From the NCBI RefSeq assembly GCF_017652985.1, contig NZ_JAGGDJ010000033.1:1-62052 (forward strand): a stretch of DNA of 62,052 bases, in the 5' to 3' direction. This stretch comes from Paenibacillus artemisiicola (GTDB lineage: Bacteria > Bacillota > Bacilli > Paenibacillales > Paenibacillaceae). Numbering within the stretch: position 1 is the stretch's first letter; the number at the start of each line of letters is the position of its first letter. The notes under the pieces were generated by a model. That model ran no database searches and was not told the DNA's origin. It saw only the letters and a list, made by a program, of their open reading frames with translations. The translations under genes were made by a program, and so were the position numbers. Below are positions 8,232-16,922 of this stretch, in pieces.

Positions 8232-8968
8232 GGCTGCCCCTTGGCGTCGAACTTGTAGCCGATGCCCCAAACCGTCTTGATCCAGCGCGGCTCGGAGGGC
8301 GCCGGCTCCAGCTTCTCGCGCAGCCGCCGGATATGGACCGTCACCGTCGTCGTGTCGCCCTCGAAGCCGATGTCCCAGATCAGGCTCAGCAGCTGGCTGC
8401 GCGAAAACACGCGCCCCGGCGAACTCGCCAGCGTCAGCAGCAGGTCGAATTCCTTCACCGTCAGCTCCGCGTCGGCCCCGTCGACCGCCACCCGGCGCTC
8501 CGCCGGGTAGATCGCCAAGCCCTCGAACGCCAGCACGCCGGCCGGCCGCTGCGCTTCCGCAGAGACGCCGCTCGAAGCCCCGCGAGCCGCCCCGCCGGCG
8601 GACCGCCCGACGCGCCGCAAAATATTGCCCACGCGCAGCACCAGCTCCCGCGGACTGAACGGCTTCGTGATATAATCGTCGGCGCCCATCGTCAAGCCCA
8701 GCAGCCGGTCCGGCTCCTCGCCGCGCGCCGTCAGCAGCACGACCGGCACGTCGCTGCGCGCCCGCACCGTCTCGCACACCTGCCACCCGTCGACGCGCGG
8801 CATCATTACGTCCAGCACGAGCAGATCCGGATCGTGCGCCTCCCACAGCCGAAGCGCCTCCTCCCCGTCCTGCGCGACGAGCACCCGGTAGCCTTCCCGC
8901 TCCAAATAGCGCCGGCACACGTCGGTAATGTTGCTCTCGTCGTCCGCGATCACGATCGTCCCGTTCAC
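8228..8968 (-). CDS. OmpR/PhoB-family response regulator
   Basis: A 246-residue DNA-binding regulator. The receiver domain has the acidic pocket (IADDESN), the phospho-acceptor aspartate in LLVLDVMMPRVDGW and the lysine in YITKPFSPREL. The C-terminal winged helix ends RRLREKLEPAPSEPRWIKTVWGIGYKF. The linker at about residues 125-145 is unusually long and rich in Ala and Gly. The start is a GTG at 8968 with GGAGG 7 bases upstream. It is first in the regulator-kinase-oxidoreductase operon. Confidence 0.93.
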   Translation of the reverse strand: MNGTIVIADDESNITDVCRRYLEREGYRVLVAQDGEEALRLWEAHDPDLLVLDVMMPRVDGWQVCETVRARSDVPVVLLTARGEEPDRLLGLTMGADDYITKPFSPRELVLRVGNILRRVGRSAGGAARGASSGVSAEAQRPAGVLAFEGLAIYPAERRVAVDGADAELTVKEFDLLLTLASSPGRVFSRSQLLSLIWDIGFEGDTTTVTVHIRRLREKLEPAPSEPRWIKTVWGIGYKFDAKGQP

Positions 8969-9110
8969 CTCGCCGCCTCCTTCCGCCCAAGCCGCTTGTT
9001 ATTCCTAGTATACCTCTCCTCGGGCGGGAAGCGAACTCCGCCTTGCCTCCCCGCCAGCATAGCCCAAGAAGGTAACCGAAGAAGAACGAAAAGATTACGA
9101 AAGTATTAAA

Positions 9111-9546
9111 TCGGGACGCGCAGCGGCTAGGCTGTTGGCGAGACAACCGAGTGCAACGAGGGCGGTGAGCCGGGACGCGCAGCGGCCGGGTAGTTGGCGA
9201 GGCAGTCGAGGGAAATGAGACGCGGTGAGCCGGGACGCACAGCGGCCAGGCAGTTGGCGAGATAACCGAGTACAACGAGGGCGGTGAGCCGGGACGCACA
9301 GCGGCCAGGCAGTTGGCGAGATAACCGAGTACAACGAGGGCGGTGAGCCGGGACGCGCAGCGGCCGGGCTGTTGGCGAGGCAGTCGAGGGACACGAGACG
9401 CGGTGAGCCGGGACGCGCAGCGCCCGGGCTGTTGGCGAGATAACCGAGTGCAACGAGGGTGGTGAGCCGGGACGCGCAGCGGCCGGATGTTGGCGAGGCA
9501 GTCGAGTGAAATGAGACGCGGCGAGCCGGGGCGCGCAGCGCCCGGG
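9111..9546. repeat. 60-bp tandem repeat array, about seven units of two alternating subtypes
   Basis: Each unit begins GTGAGCCGGGACGC and is 59-60 bp long. Two spacer subtypes occur: A (GGCAGTCGAG, then AAATGAGACGCG) and B (GATAACCGAGTACAACGAGG), in the order B-A-B-B-A-B-A. Units differ by scattered substitutions. It fills most of the 840-base gene-free stretch between the response regulator and trxA. No protein homology was recognised in either strand. Confidence 0.8.
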
Positions 9547-9607
9547 CGGGCGGCGCAGCCGACCCGCCCGCCGGCGCAGCCCCCAGCGAAGCCGGCCCAC
9601 GCGAAAA

Positions 9608-9674
9608 CGGGGCGAGACGAAGGAGAGCGACCTTGGTGCGAAGCACCACGGGAGCAATCCTTCGTCTCGCCCCG
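9608..9674. repeat. Palindromic element with conserved core, copy 1
   Basis: Perfect 17-base arms (CGGGGCGAGACGAAGGA and its complement at 9658-9674) enclose GAGCGACCTTGGTGC-GAA-GCACCACGGGAGCAA. The core itself forms a short hairpin, GGTGC/GCACC. The same core recurs at 9749 and, reversed, near 21100, with different but again complementary arms. Confidence 0.75.
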
Positions 9675-9748
9675 AATCCCGGGCCGGCGAGCCCCCACCC
9701 AAGGGGGGAGGGGGGCCTAAGCCCCCAAACCATTCCGCGCGCAGGTAT

Positions 9749-9798
9749 TGCGAATGGATGCGACTTTGGTGCGGAGCACCACGGGAGCATCCATCGCA
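9749..9798. repeat. Palindromic element with conserved core, copy 2
   Basis: The arms TGCGAATGGATGC and GCATCCATCGCA (one extra base on the left) enclose GACTTTGGTGC-GGA-GCACCACGGGA. The core matches copy 1, while the arms are unrelated in sequence yet still pair. Confidence 0.7.
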
Positions 9799-9809
9799 AA
9801 ACCGGAGCC

Positions 9810-10127
9810 TCAGATTTGGTTTTGGATTTTCGACTTCAGCGAATCCTTCGACTGCAAGCCGACCATTTTGTCGACCGGTTGGCCGTCCTTGAACAGGATC
9901 AGCGTCGGGATCGACATGACGCCGAATTGGGAAGCCAGTTCAGGCTCCTCGTCGACGTTGATTTTGCCGATGTTCGCCGTGCCGGCGAGCTCGGAGGACA
10001 GCTCCTCGACGATCGGAAGCTGCATTTTGCAAGGTCCGCACCAAGGGGCCCAGAAGTCGACGAGCGTGACGCCGCTCTCGATGCTTTGGTTGAAGTTGTC
10101 TTTCGTCAATACGTTTGCCATGGTCAA
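9810..10127 (-). CDS. trxA: Thioredoxin
   Basis: A 105-residue cytosolic disulfide reductase with the active site WAPWCGPCKMQLPIVEEL, the cis-proline segment MSIPTLILFKDGQ, and normal family length. GGATGATTGACC precedes the ATG at 10127. It lies 58 bases after an Rrf2-type regulator and is likely co-transcribed with it, so its expression may follow the regulator's redox or Fe-S signal. Confidence 0.96.
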   Translation of the reverse strand: MTMANVLTKDNFNQSIESGVTLVDFWAPWCGPCKMQLPIVEELSSELAGTANIGKINVDEEPELASQFGVMSIPTLILFKDGQPVDKMVGLQSKDSLKSKIQNQI

Positions 10128-10185
10128 TCATCCTTTCTACAGATAAGTTCGAAGCTATGGGAAGGGATAACCCGTCTCACCGAAG

Positions 10186-10611
10186 CTAACAGTCGCTGCA
10201 TTCCTTGATCTGGCTCAAGACACCGGAAATCGTGATTCCGCCGAAATAAGCCTCCAGCTGCTTCTCCGCCTTGCAGAAAATCCCATCCATGACTTCCCGC
10301 ATGTTGGAGCCGACGACGCAATCCATATCCGGATCGCCCGAGCACCAGCTCGGAATAACGGAGCCTTGGGCCATGAGCCGATAGATGTCGGCCAAATTGA
10401 CGACCGCCGGATCCAGCGTCAGCCGGTACCCGCCGCCCGCGCCTTCGCGCGTATCGACGTAACCGCCCCGCTTCAAGCAGCTCATCACTTTCCGGATGCG
10501 GGCCGGGTTGGTCGACACGTTCTCGGCGATGGCTTCGCTCGAAGCCATGCGTTCCGGCACGTGCGCCAAGTAAACCAAACTGTGGACGGCAATCGTAAAT
10601 TCGCTGTTCAT
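10186..10611 (-). CDS. Rrf2-family transcriptional regulator
   Basis: A 141-residue regulator. The winged helix (residues 1-75) includes SEAIAENVSTNPARIRKVMSCL and GAGGGYRL, the Rrf2 signature. The cysteines lie at PSWCSGDPDMDC, in FCKAEK, and at the C-terminal ECSDC; these could ligate an Fe-S cluster or sense thiol stress, but the spacing does not match IscR or NsrR exactly. The ATG at 10611 follows GGGGTGA by 9 bases. Two palindromes overlap its own promoter, so autoregulation is likely. The trxA gene downstream points to a redox role. Confidence 0.9.
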   Translation of the reverse strand: MNSEFTIAVHSLVYLAHVPERMASSEAIAENVSTNPARIRKVMSCLKRGGYVDTREGAGGGYRLTLDPAVVNLADIYRLMAQGSVIPSWCSGDPDMDCVVGSNMREVMDGIFCKAEKQLEAYFGGITISGVLSQIKECSDC

Positions 10612-10634
10612 GGTGGAAGGTCACCCCGCTTTGT

Positions 10635-10669
10635 ACTGTAATCATATCAGTTACAGTTGAAACTGTCAA
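10635..10669 (-). promoter_or_regulatory. Sigma-A promoter overlapped by two palindromes (Rrf2 operator)
   Basis: On the minus strand, TTGACA (10664-10669) and TATGAT (10641-10646) have a 17-base spacer. ACTGTAA-N9-TTACAGT (10635-10657) and ACAGTTGAAACTGT (10653-10666) are both palindromic and cover the -35 to -10 region, a repressor-style placement. Confidence 0.75.
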
Positions 10670-10708
10670 CGGCGGTTACCCGATTATTTTGCAGATAAGC
10701 GGCCGGTT

Positions 10709-11602
10709 CTATTCGAGGTCGAACAGCTTCAGCTGTTCCGGCGCTTCCTTGGGCGGCGCGAGCGCGAAGCTGCCCCGCGGCGGGAGCTGGCCGAGCATGG
10801 CCATCAGCTGCAGGGCGTTGTCGGCGGCATCCCCGCCGGAGTTGTTGTTGAACAGCACGCACACCTCGCGCGACAGCCGCTCCAGCCGCCGCAGGCGCGC
10901 CGCCCACTCGGTCAGCTCCGCTTCATCATAGCGATACAGATAACGCACGTCCCGCCAATCCGGACGCCCCGCCGTCACCCAGCCGTCCGCGTTGCGCCCG
11001 TGAAACCGCACGATCGTCATCGCGTCGTCCGTCGCCGCCTCCACGACCGGAATCGATCCGGCGCCGGCCTGCGGCTCGTCGCAGACGGTATGGATCCAGC
11101 CCTCGCGCCGGGCGAAGGCGAGCGTCTTCTCCGTCATGCCGTCCGCATACCAGCTTTGGTGGCGGAATTCCAGCGCGCAGGGCGTATCGCCCATGCGGGC
11201 TTTGGCGGCGCGCAGAATCTCGACGCTCCGACGCGTGCAGTCGAACCACGGCGGGTACTGGAAGAGCACGGCCAGCAGCTTGCCGGCCGCGCGTATCGGC
11301 GCGATCGCCTCGAGGAACGCCGCGAACATCGCCTCGTCGCTCTCGTACGGCCGGCGTCCGCCTCGTCCGCCGCGGTCGTGGCCGGTCATGCCCTGGTAGG
11401 CTTTGATCACGAACCGAAAGTCCGCCGGCGTCTCGTTCGCCCATTTTTCCAGGACGGAGGCCGCCTGAATCGCGTAAAAGGTACTGTCTACTTCTACTAC
11501 CCGAAACCATTGCGCGTAAACCGGCAGCTTGCCGCGCGACGCGCCCGCCTCGCGGTACAGTTCCGAATGGTCGCCCCAGCCGCACAAGCCGATGTCGATC
11601 AT
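10709..11602 (-). CDS. DUF72 family protein (YecE-like)
   Basis: A 297-residue TIM-barrel-like protein of the DUF72/YecE family, biochemical role unknown. Family features are the N-terminal IDIGLCGWGDH, VEVDSTFYAIQ, FRFVIKAYQGMT, LLAVLFQYPPWF, and FNNNSGGDAADNALQLM near the end. The ATG at 11602 is chosen because GGAAGGAGG lies 9 bases upstream; the open frame extends 32 codons further without homology. It is not coupled to either neighbour. Confidence 0.92.
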   Translation of the reverse strand: MIDIGLCGWGDHSELYREAGASRGKLPVYAQWFRVVEVDSTFYAIQAASVLEKWANETPADFRFVIKAYQGMTGHDRGGRGGRRPYESDEAMFAAFLEAIAPIRAAGKLLAVLFQYPPWFDCTRRSVEILRAAKARMGDTPCALEFRHQSWYADGMTEKTLAFARREGWIHTVCDEPQAGAGSIPVVEAATDDAMTIVRFHGRNADGWVTAGRPDWRDVRYLYRYDEAELTEWAARLRRLERLSREVCVLFNNNSGGDAADNALQLMAMLGQLPPRGSFALAPPKEAPEQLKLFDLE

Positions 11603-11759
11603 TTTCGCCCGCCTCCTTCCGGTCTCGTCCGTCCCTGTTACCATCATTGCCCGATGGACCGGCAACGGAACCATCTTCGCCGGGATTTCTTCCGGCATAC
11701 CGCGGCGCGTTCCGACTCCTTCATCGTTCCCCCGCGCGATGCTCCGCCTTCCGGCCTGC

Positions 11760-12671
11760 TCAGCCGGGCACCGCGAACGCCGCCGCGCCCCGCTCGTGCA
11801 GCAGGTATTGGATGAACGCGCGAACCTGCCGGGAGATCTGCTCTTCCTTCCGGTACACGAGGCAGATGTGCCGCCGGTTCGCGTGCCGCGGCAGGTCCCG
11901 CATGACGAGCTCTCCGGATTCCGCTTCGCGCAGCACGCTCCGCTTCGGCAGGACGCCGACCCCGATGTTGCATTTCACCGCTTCCTTGATCGTCTCGATC
12001 GCCCCGAGCTCCATGAAGGACTCCCAGACGAGGCCGATGCCGGCCGCCCACTCGTCCGTAAGCTTGCGCGACGTCGAGCCGTCCTCGTGCAGCAAGAACG
12101 TCTGCGCCTGCAGCTCCGCCGCGGTCAGCTCCTCGCGCCGCGCGAGCGGATGCGCCGGGGAGAACATCAGCTTGAGCTCGTCCTCGAGCAGCTTCTCCAT
12201 CACCAGCCCGTCCAGATGATCCGACGGCAGCGAGACGACGGCGGCGTCGATCTCGTACTTGCGCAGCATCTCCAGCAGGCTGCCCGCTTTCTTGACGGTG
12301 AGCTGGATGCGGGTCCTGGGGTGCCGCCGGCCGAATTCGGCCATGTACGGCGGCAGGAAATACGTCGCCGGCGTATAGCTCGCGCCGAGCTTCAACTTGC
12401 CCTCGCCTTTGTCCCGACGCTCCTCCATCATCGCCTCCACGTCCTCCATCAGCGATACGATCCGCCTTGCGTACGGCAGCAGGTCGGCCGCGTTCTCGGT
12501 CGGAAAGAGGCTCCGCGCGGGCTTGTGGAACAGCTTGACGCCGAGCTCCTCCTCCAGCTTCCGCAAATGAAAGCTCACCGTCGGCTGCTTCAACCCGAGC
12601 TTCGCCGCCGCCTCCTGCAGCGTCCCGCCGCCGCATACCTCCACGAATACCCGCAGCTGCTGCACGTTCAT
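11760..12671 (-). CDS. LysR-family transcriptional regulator
   Basis: A 303-residue regulator. The N-terminal winged helix (MNVQQLRVFVEVCGGGTLQEAAAKLGLKQPTVSFHLRKLEEELGVKLF) is followed by a periplasmic-binding-like effector domain. The ATG at 12671 matches the family start. It is divergent from the ABC importer operon at 12856, with palindromic DNA between them, so it most likely controls that operon. The effector is unknown, possibly a phosphorylated or iron-bound solute taken up by the importer. Confidence 0.93.
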   Translation of the reverse strand: MNVQQLRVFVEVCGGGTLQEAAAKLGLKQPTVSFHLRKLEEELGVKLFHKPARSLFPTENAADLLPYARRIVSLMEDVEAMMEERRDKGEGKLKLGASYTPATYFLPPYMAEFGRRHPRTRIQLTVKKAGSLLEMLRKYEIDAAVVSLPSDHLDGLVMEKLLEDELKLMFSPAHPLARREELTAAELQAQTFLLHEDGSTSRKLTDEWAAGIGLVWESFMELGAIETIKEAVKCNIGVGVLPKRSVLREAESGELVMRDLPRHANRRHICLVYRKEEQISRQVRAFIQYLLHERGAAAFAVPG

Positions 12672-12723
12672 GTCCCTCGTCCCTTCTTTCGTTTCGGCAG
12701 TTGCCGCGCTCTCTCCGCTTAAT

Positions 12724-12768
12724 ATAGATGACATCTATGTTTATATCAATATATATAGATGACACTTC
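12724..12768. promoter_or_regulatory. LysR operator region between divergent genes
   Basis: A perfect palindrome, ATAGATGACATCTAT, lies at 12724-12738. A second copy of ATAGATGACA starts at 12755, 31 bases on and so on the same helix face, followed by an imperfect mirror (CTTCAT). Two spaced sites of this kind are typical of LysR activators. Confidence 0.6.
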
Positions 12769-12855
12769 ATAAAAACTAGACGTGCCGTTAACGTTCGTCT
12801 GATACTTCTCCCCTAAATTGGACATAGACCATTTGACGGAGGAGAGAAGAACCAT

Positions 12856-14022
12856 ATGAAAAGCATGAACGGCAAGTTGGGAATGGCAGCCACGCTGCTG
12901 CTGCTGTCGATCGTCTCGACGGCGTGCAGCCAAAGCAACAACGACGCGAACGGCGGCAACGCGGCGGATACGACGACGAACGCGGCAAGCGGCACGAATG
13001 CGGCAGGCGGCACGAACGACGCGGCGGCGAACGGCGCGGCGAACGCCGGCAACCAGCCGGCCGATGCGGCGGCCGACGCGGCAACGGGCGGCAAAGGCAC
13101 GCTGACCGTCTACCTGAACGATTTCGACGACATCGTCAAACCGATGTTCGAGGAGCAAACGGGCTACAAGCTGGATATCGTCAGCGGCAACGGCGCGGAA
13201 ATCATGTCCCGCATCGAAGCCGAGAAGGGCAACCCGCACTGGGACGTCGTCTGGATGGATTCCATGCCGTCGATCAACGGCTTGGACAAGCAGGGCGAGC
13301 TGCTCACCGGCTGGACGCCGGCGAACGCTTCCGGCTTGACGGACTTCTCCAAATCCTTCGTGCCCGCGGACGGCGCCTTCTACCCGACCGGCACGCACGC
13401 CGCCGGCGTTATCGTCTACAACAAGAACGAAATCAAAGCCGAGGACGCGCCGAAAACGTGGGCGGACTTCGCGAACGCCAAGTACAAGGGCCAAATCGGC
13501 ATGGCCGACCCGGCCGTCGCGGCGCCGGCTTACCCGTTCGTCTCGTGGTTCTTCCAAGACAAAGGCATGGACGCCGGCAAGGACTACTTCAGCGCGCTGA
13601 TGAAGAACGGCCTGCACGTCTACCCGAAAAACCCGAACGTCGTCGAAGCGCTCAAGGGCGGCGAGATCAAAGTCGCGGCGCTGCAGGAGAGCAACGCGTA
13701 CGTCATGAAGACGCAAGGCGACCCGATCGAAATCGTCTGGCCGGAAGAAGGCGCTCCGGGCTCCGTCCGCGTGGCCGCCATCCAGAAGGACACGAAGAAC
13801 GCGGACGCGGCGAAAGCGTTCGTCGAGTTCCTGCTCGATCCGAAGACGCAGCAAGCCTTGATCGACAAAGGCGACGAAAGCTACTTCGAGCCGTCCGTGA
13901 CCGGCGTCCAGGCGAAAGCCGACCGCCAAGCGAACGCGAAGCTCGTCGTGGCGAAGGCGGATTGGGCCGCCGATAACGAAGCAACCATCAAGCAGTGGTT
14001 CTCCGACCAGTCGGTGAAGTAA
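12856..14022 (+). CDS. ABC importer substrate-binding lipoprotein (iron/organophosphate type)
   Basis: A 388-residue extracellular lipoprotein with signal peptide and lipobox (LLSIVSTAC), then an Asn/Ala/Gly-rich tether of about 55 residues. The binding domain begins KGTLTVYLNDFDDIVKPMFEEQTGY and reads VVWMDSMPSINGLD, VYPKNPNVVEALKGGEI. This resembles the FbpA/AfuA and 2-aminoethylphosphonate-binding families. GGAGGAGAG precedes the ATG. The stop overlaps the permease ATG (TAATG). The metallophosphatase downstream favours a phosphorylated solute, but iron cannot be excluded. Confidence 0.9.
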   Translation: MKSMNGKLGMAATLLLLSIVSTACSQSNNDANGGNAADTTTNAASGTNAAGGTNDAAANGAANAGNQPADAAADAATGGKGTLTVYLNDFDDIVKPMFEEQTGYKLDIVSGNGAEIMSRIEAEKGNPHWDVVWMDSMPSINGLDKQGELLTGWTPANASGLTDFSKSFVPADGAFYPTGTHAAGVIVYNKNEIKAEDAPKTWADFANAKYKGQIGMADPAVAAPAYPFVSWFFQDKGMDAGKDYFSALMKNGLHVYPKNPNVVEALKGGEIKVAALQESNAYVMKTQGDPIEIVWPEEGAPGSVRVAAIQKDTKNADAAKAFVEFLLDPKTQQALIDKGDESYFEPSVTGVQAKADRQANAKLVVAKADWAADNEATIKQWFSDQSVK

Positions 14023-15707
14023 TGTTCGCCCGCTCCACGGACGGCCGTCTCGGATGGCCGATAACGCTGCTGTTGTTCATACTCGTGCTTTTCCCGCTGG
14101 GAGCAGTCATCGTTCAGGTGCTGCTCCCCGGCATCTTTTTCGGAAGCCTGAAGCCCGGCGACTGGCGCATTCTGTTCGAAATCGCCGAGCGGCCGCTGTG
14201 GCAGAAGTCGCTGCAAAACTCCCTCGTGCTCGCGTCCGGGACGACGATTCTCGCGACGGCGCTCGGCGGCGCGCTGGCGATGACCCGCGCAAGCCGGGCG
14301 TTCCCGACGGCCAAGCTGCTCGACGCCGCCGTCTGGGTGCTGCTCATCACGCCGTCGTTCATCCTGTCGCAGGGCTGGGTCATGTTCGCTTCGCCGAACG
14401 GTCTCGCGGCCTCCGTCTTCGGCGCGCATTGGGTGAACGCGTTCATCTTCAGCCCCGCCGGCCTGATCGCGGTCATGACGCTCAGCAAGTTCCCGCTCGC
14501 GTATCTCAGCGTCTACTCCGCCATGGAGTGGAAGGTCGATTCGCTGTCGCAGGCCGCGCGGCTGAGCGGCGCTTCGCCGTTCACCGCCTGGCGGACGGTC
14601 CAGGCGCCGCTGCTGCTGCCGGCCTTCCTGGCGGGCGCGGCTCTCGTGTTCATGGATACGATCGGCGACTTCGGGCTGCCGGCCTCGATCTCGGCCGTAT
14701 ACCGGTTTCCGACGCTGCCGTATTCCATCTACTCGGCGATCTACACGTCGCCGATCCGGTTCGACATGGCCGGGGTGCTGTCGTTCTACCTCGTCGTGCT
14801 GATCGGCGCGGCGATGACGCTGCAGTTCTACGCGATGCGCCGCTCGCGGTTCGACTTCCTAACGGGCCGCGCCGAGCGGCTGGTGCCGCAGCCTGCCGGC
14901 CGGCTCAAGCTGCCGCTGGCGGCGGGCAACGCGTTGCTGCTGCTCGTCATCCTGGGCATCCCGATCGGGACGAACGTCTGGACGTCCTTCGCGAAAACCG
15001 CGAGCGGCGGCATCAAGCCGAGCAACTGGACCTTCGGCAATTACGCGGCGCTGTTCGCGGACGGCCAGCAGCTGCTGAAGGGGCTCGGCCACTCCCTGCT
15101 CATCGCGGCCGGCGCGGCCGTGCTGGCGCTCCTGATCGGCCTCGGCGTCGCCTACGTCCTGACGTACTCGAACTTCCGCTTCAAGCGGTTCGTCGAGACG
15201 ATCTCCATCCTGACGCTCGCCGTGCCGGGCGTCGTGCTCGGCATCGGCTACATCTTCGTCTGGAACCAGCCGTGGCTCGAGAAGGTCGGCCTGCTGCTGT
15301 ACGGCACGCCGTGGATTCTGGTGCTCGCCTCGGTCGCCGGCGCGATTCCGATCATCACGCGGATGCTGGTCGGCGCCATGGCGAAGGTGCCCGCCCAGCT
15401 GCTGACGGCGGCCCAGCTGTACGGCGGTTCGTTCTTCGGCCGGATCCGCGTCATTCTCGTGCCGCTCATCCGCGGCGCGCTGCTCTCGGCGGCGCTGGCG
15501 GCGTTCGGCTCGGGCGTGTTCGACCTCGCCGTCAACTCGATTCTATTCCCGCCGAATTTCCTGACGCTGCCGGTGTCCATCAACAAGGCGTTCGAGGACT
15601 TGAAATTCGGCTACGCTTCGGCCGCGACGGTGTTCGGCTCCGTCGTGGTCATCGCGATCATTCTCGGACTGGAGCTGCTGCTCCGGCGCAAGGAGGTTAA
15701 AGCATGA
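14022..15707 (+). CDS. ABC importer permease, two fused permease domains
   Basis: A 561-residue membrane protein with about twelve helices in two homologous halves, as in FbpB, ThiP and AfuB permeases. Each half carries an ATPase-coupling loop (SLSQAARLSGASPFTAWRTV in the first; QLLTAAQLYGGSFFGRIRVI in the second). The ATG at 14022 overlaps the binding-protein stop; a start nine codons earlier would lie inside the upstream gene. The 3' end overlaps the ATPase start by four bases, so the three genes are translationally coupled. Confidence 0.92.
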   Translation: MFARSTDGRLGWPITLLLFILVLFPLGAVIVQVLLPGIFFGSLKPGDWRILFEIAERPLWQKSLQNSLVLASGTTILATALGGALAMTRASRAFPTAKLLDAAVWVLLITPSFILSQGWVMFASPNGLAASVFGAHWVNAFIFSPAGLIAVMTLSKFPLAYLSVYSAMEWKVDSLSQAARLSGASPFTAWRTVQAPLLLPAFLAGAALVFMDTIGDFGLPASISAVYRFPTLPYSIYSAIYTSPIRFDMAGVLSFYLVVLIGAAMTLQFYAMRRSRFDFLTGRAERLVPQPAGRLKLPLAAGNALLLLVILGIPIGTNVWTSFAKTASGGIKPSNWTFGNYAALFADGQQLLKGLGHSLLIAAGAAVLALLIGLGVAYVLTYSNFRFKRFVETISILTLAVPGVVLGIGYIFVWNQPWLEKVGLLLYGTPWILVLASVAGAIPIITRMLVGAMAKVPAQLLTAAQLYGGSFFGRIRVILVPLIRGALLSAALAAFGSGVFDLAVNSILFPPNFLTLPVSINKAFEDLKFGYASAATVFGSVVVIAIILGLELLLRRKEVKA

Positions 15708-16903
15708 CCCCATCCGCATCATCCGCATCATCCGCGGCCGCCGCTCGCGAACGCGTGCCGGCGCCGCATCGAGCCGCCGCCGCGCAGCCCGCGCCGTCCG
15801 AGGCGCCGCTGCTTTCGGCCCGGTTCCTGAGCCGCAGCTACGGCGCGTTCCAAGCCTTGAAGGGCATCTCGTTCGACATGCAGCCCGGCGAAATCATCAG
15901 CGTGCTCGGCCCTTCGGGCTGCGGCAAGTCGACGCTGCTGCAGCTCGTCGCCGGCCTGCTCCGGCCGGACGGCGGCGAGCTGCTGCTGAACGGCGCGGTC
16001 ATCGCCTCCTCCCGCACGATGCTGGCGCCGGAGAAACGCGGCGTCAACATGGTATTCCAGGATTACGCGCTGTGGCCGCACCTGTCCGTCTACGAGAACA
16101 TCGCCTACGGCTTGAAGCGCAAGCGGATGGCCCGGGCCGACATCGACCGTACGGTCGGCGAGCTGCTGGCGCTGCTCCGGCTCGGCGGCCTGGAGAAACG
16201 GCTGCCGCCCGAGCTCTCCGGCGGCCAGCAGCAGCGCGTCGCCATCGCCCGGGCGCTCGCCACGCGGCCGCAGCTGCTGCTGCTCGACGAGCCGCTGTCC
16301 AACCTCGACATGCGCCTGCGCGTCGAGATGCGCACGGAGATGGCGGAGCTGTTCCGCAAGCTCGGCACGAGCGTCTTCCACGTGACGCACGACCCCGAGG
16401 AGGCGTTCGCGATGGCGGACCGCCTGCTCATCATGCGCAGCGGGCAGATCGATCAGATCGGCTCGCCCGAAGAATGCTACAACCGGCCGGCAAGCCGGTG
16501 GGTCTGCTCGCTGCTCGGCGGCATCAACAGCCTGAAGGGCGAGCCGGCGGTGCTGCCGGACGGCGCGGCCGCGCTGCGTCTGCCCGGCGGCGGCCGCCCC
16601 GTCCGCGGCATGTTCCCGCGCGGCGCCGGGCTGCCGGACGACCCCCGCGCGGAGCTGCTGTTCCGCCCGGAGGACGCCGAGCTGACGGCGCTGGACGAGG
16701 CGGATCCGTCCCGGGAGCTGCCGAACGGCTTGCCGGTGACCGTTCTGAACAGCCTGTTCGAAGGCAAGCGCTGGCGCTGCAAAATCGAATCCGACTGCGG
16801 GCAGCGGCTGTACCTCCTGCACGAAGGCCCGCTCGAGCCGGGCAGCCGGCGGTGGCTGACCATTCCGGAGGTTTCCGCTTTCCTGTACCCGGAGGCGGAT
16901 TAG
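15704..16903 (+). CDS. ABC importer ATPase with TOBE-like C-terminus
   Basis: A 399-residue ATPase with Walker A GPSGCGKST at about 69-77, signature LSGGQQQRVAIARAL and Walker B LLLLDEPLSNLD. The C-terminal extension of about 130 residues resembles the TOBE regulatory region of FbpC/PotA-type ATPases. The first 35 residues are a low-complexity Ser/Ala/Pro segment. It overlaps the permease stop (ATGA). It energises the importer encoded upstream. Confidence 0.93.
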   Translation: MTPSASSASSAAAARERVPAPHRAAAAQPAPSEAPLLSARFLSRSYGAFQALKGISFDMQPGEIISVLGPSGCGKSTLLQLVAGLLRPDGGELLLNGAVIASSRTMLAPEKRGVNMVFQDYALWPHLSVYENIAYGLKRKRMARADIDRTVGELLALLRLGGLEKRLPPELSGGQQQRVAIARALATRPQLLLLDEPLSNLDMRLRVEMRTEMAELFRKLGTSVFHVTHDPEEAFAMADRLLIMRSGQIDQIGSPEECYNRPASRWVCSLLGGINSLKGEPAVLPDGAAALRLPGGGRPVRGMFPRGAGLPDDPRAELLFRPEDAELTALDEADPSRELPNGLPVTVLNSLFEGKRWRCKIESDCGQRLYLLHEGPLEPGSRRWLTIPEVSAFLYPEAD

Positions 16904-16922
16904 AGAGAGAGAAAGGAAGAAG

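Noticed and set aside
9111..9546. CRISPR array
   Set aside because: Units repeat along their whole length, spacers recur in two types instead of being unique, and no cas gene is present. The same holds for 21200-21480.
8969..9698. Minus-strand frame through the 60-bp array that would extend the histidine kinase upstream
   Set aside because: The 60-bp period keeps the frame open. The kinase start at 8231 overlaps the regulator stop, and the extension would run through the regulator gene in another frame.
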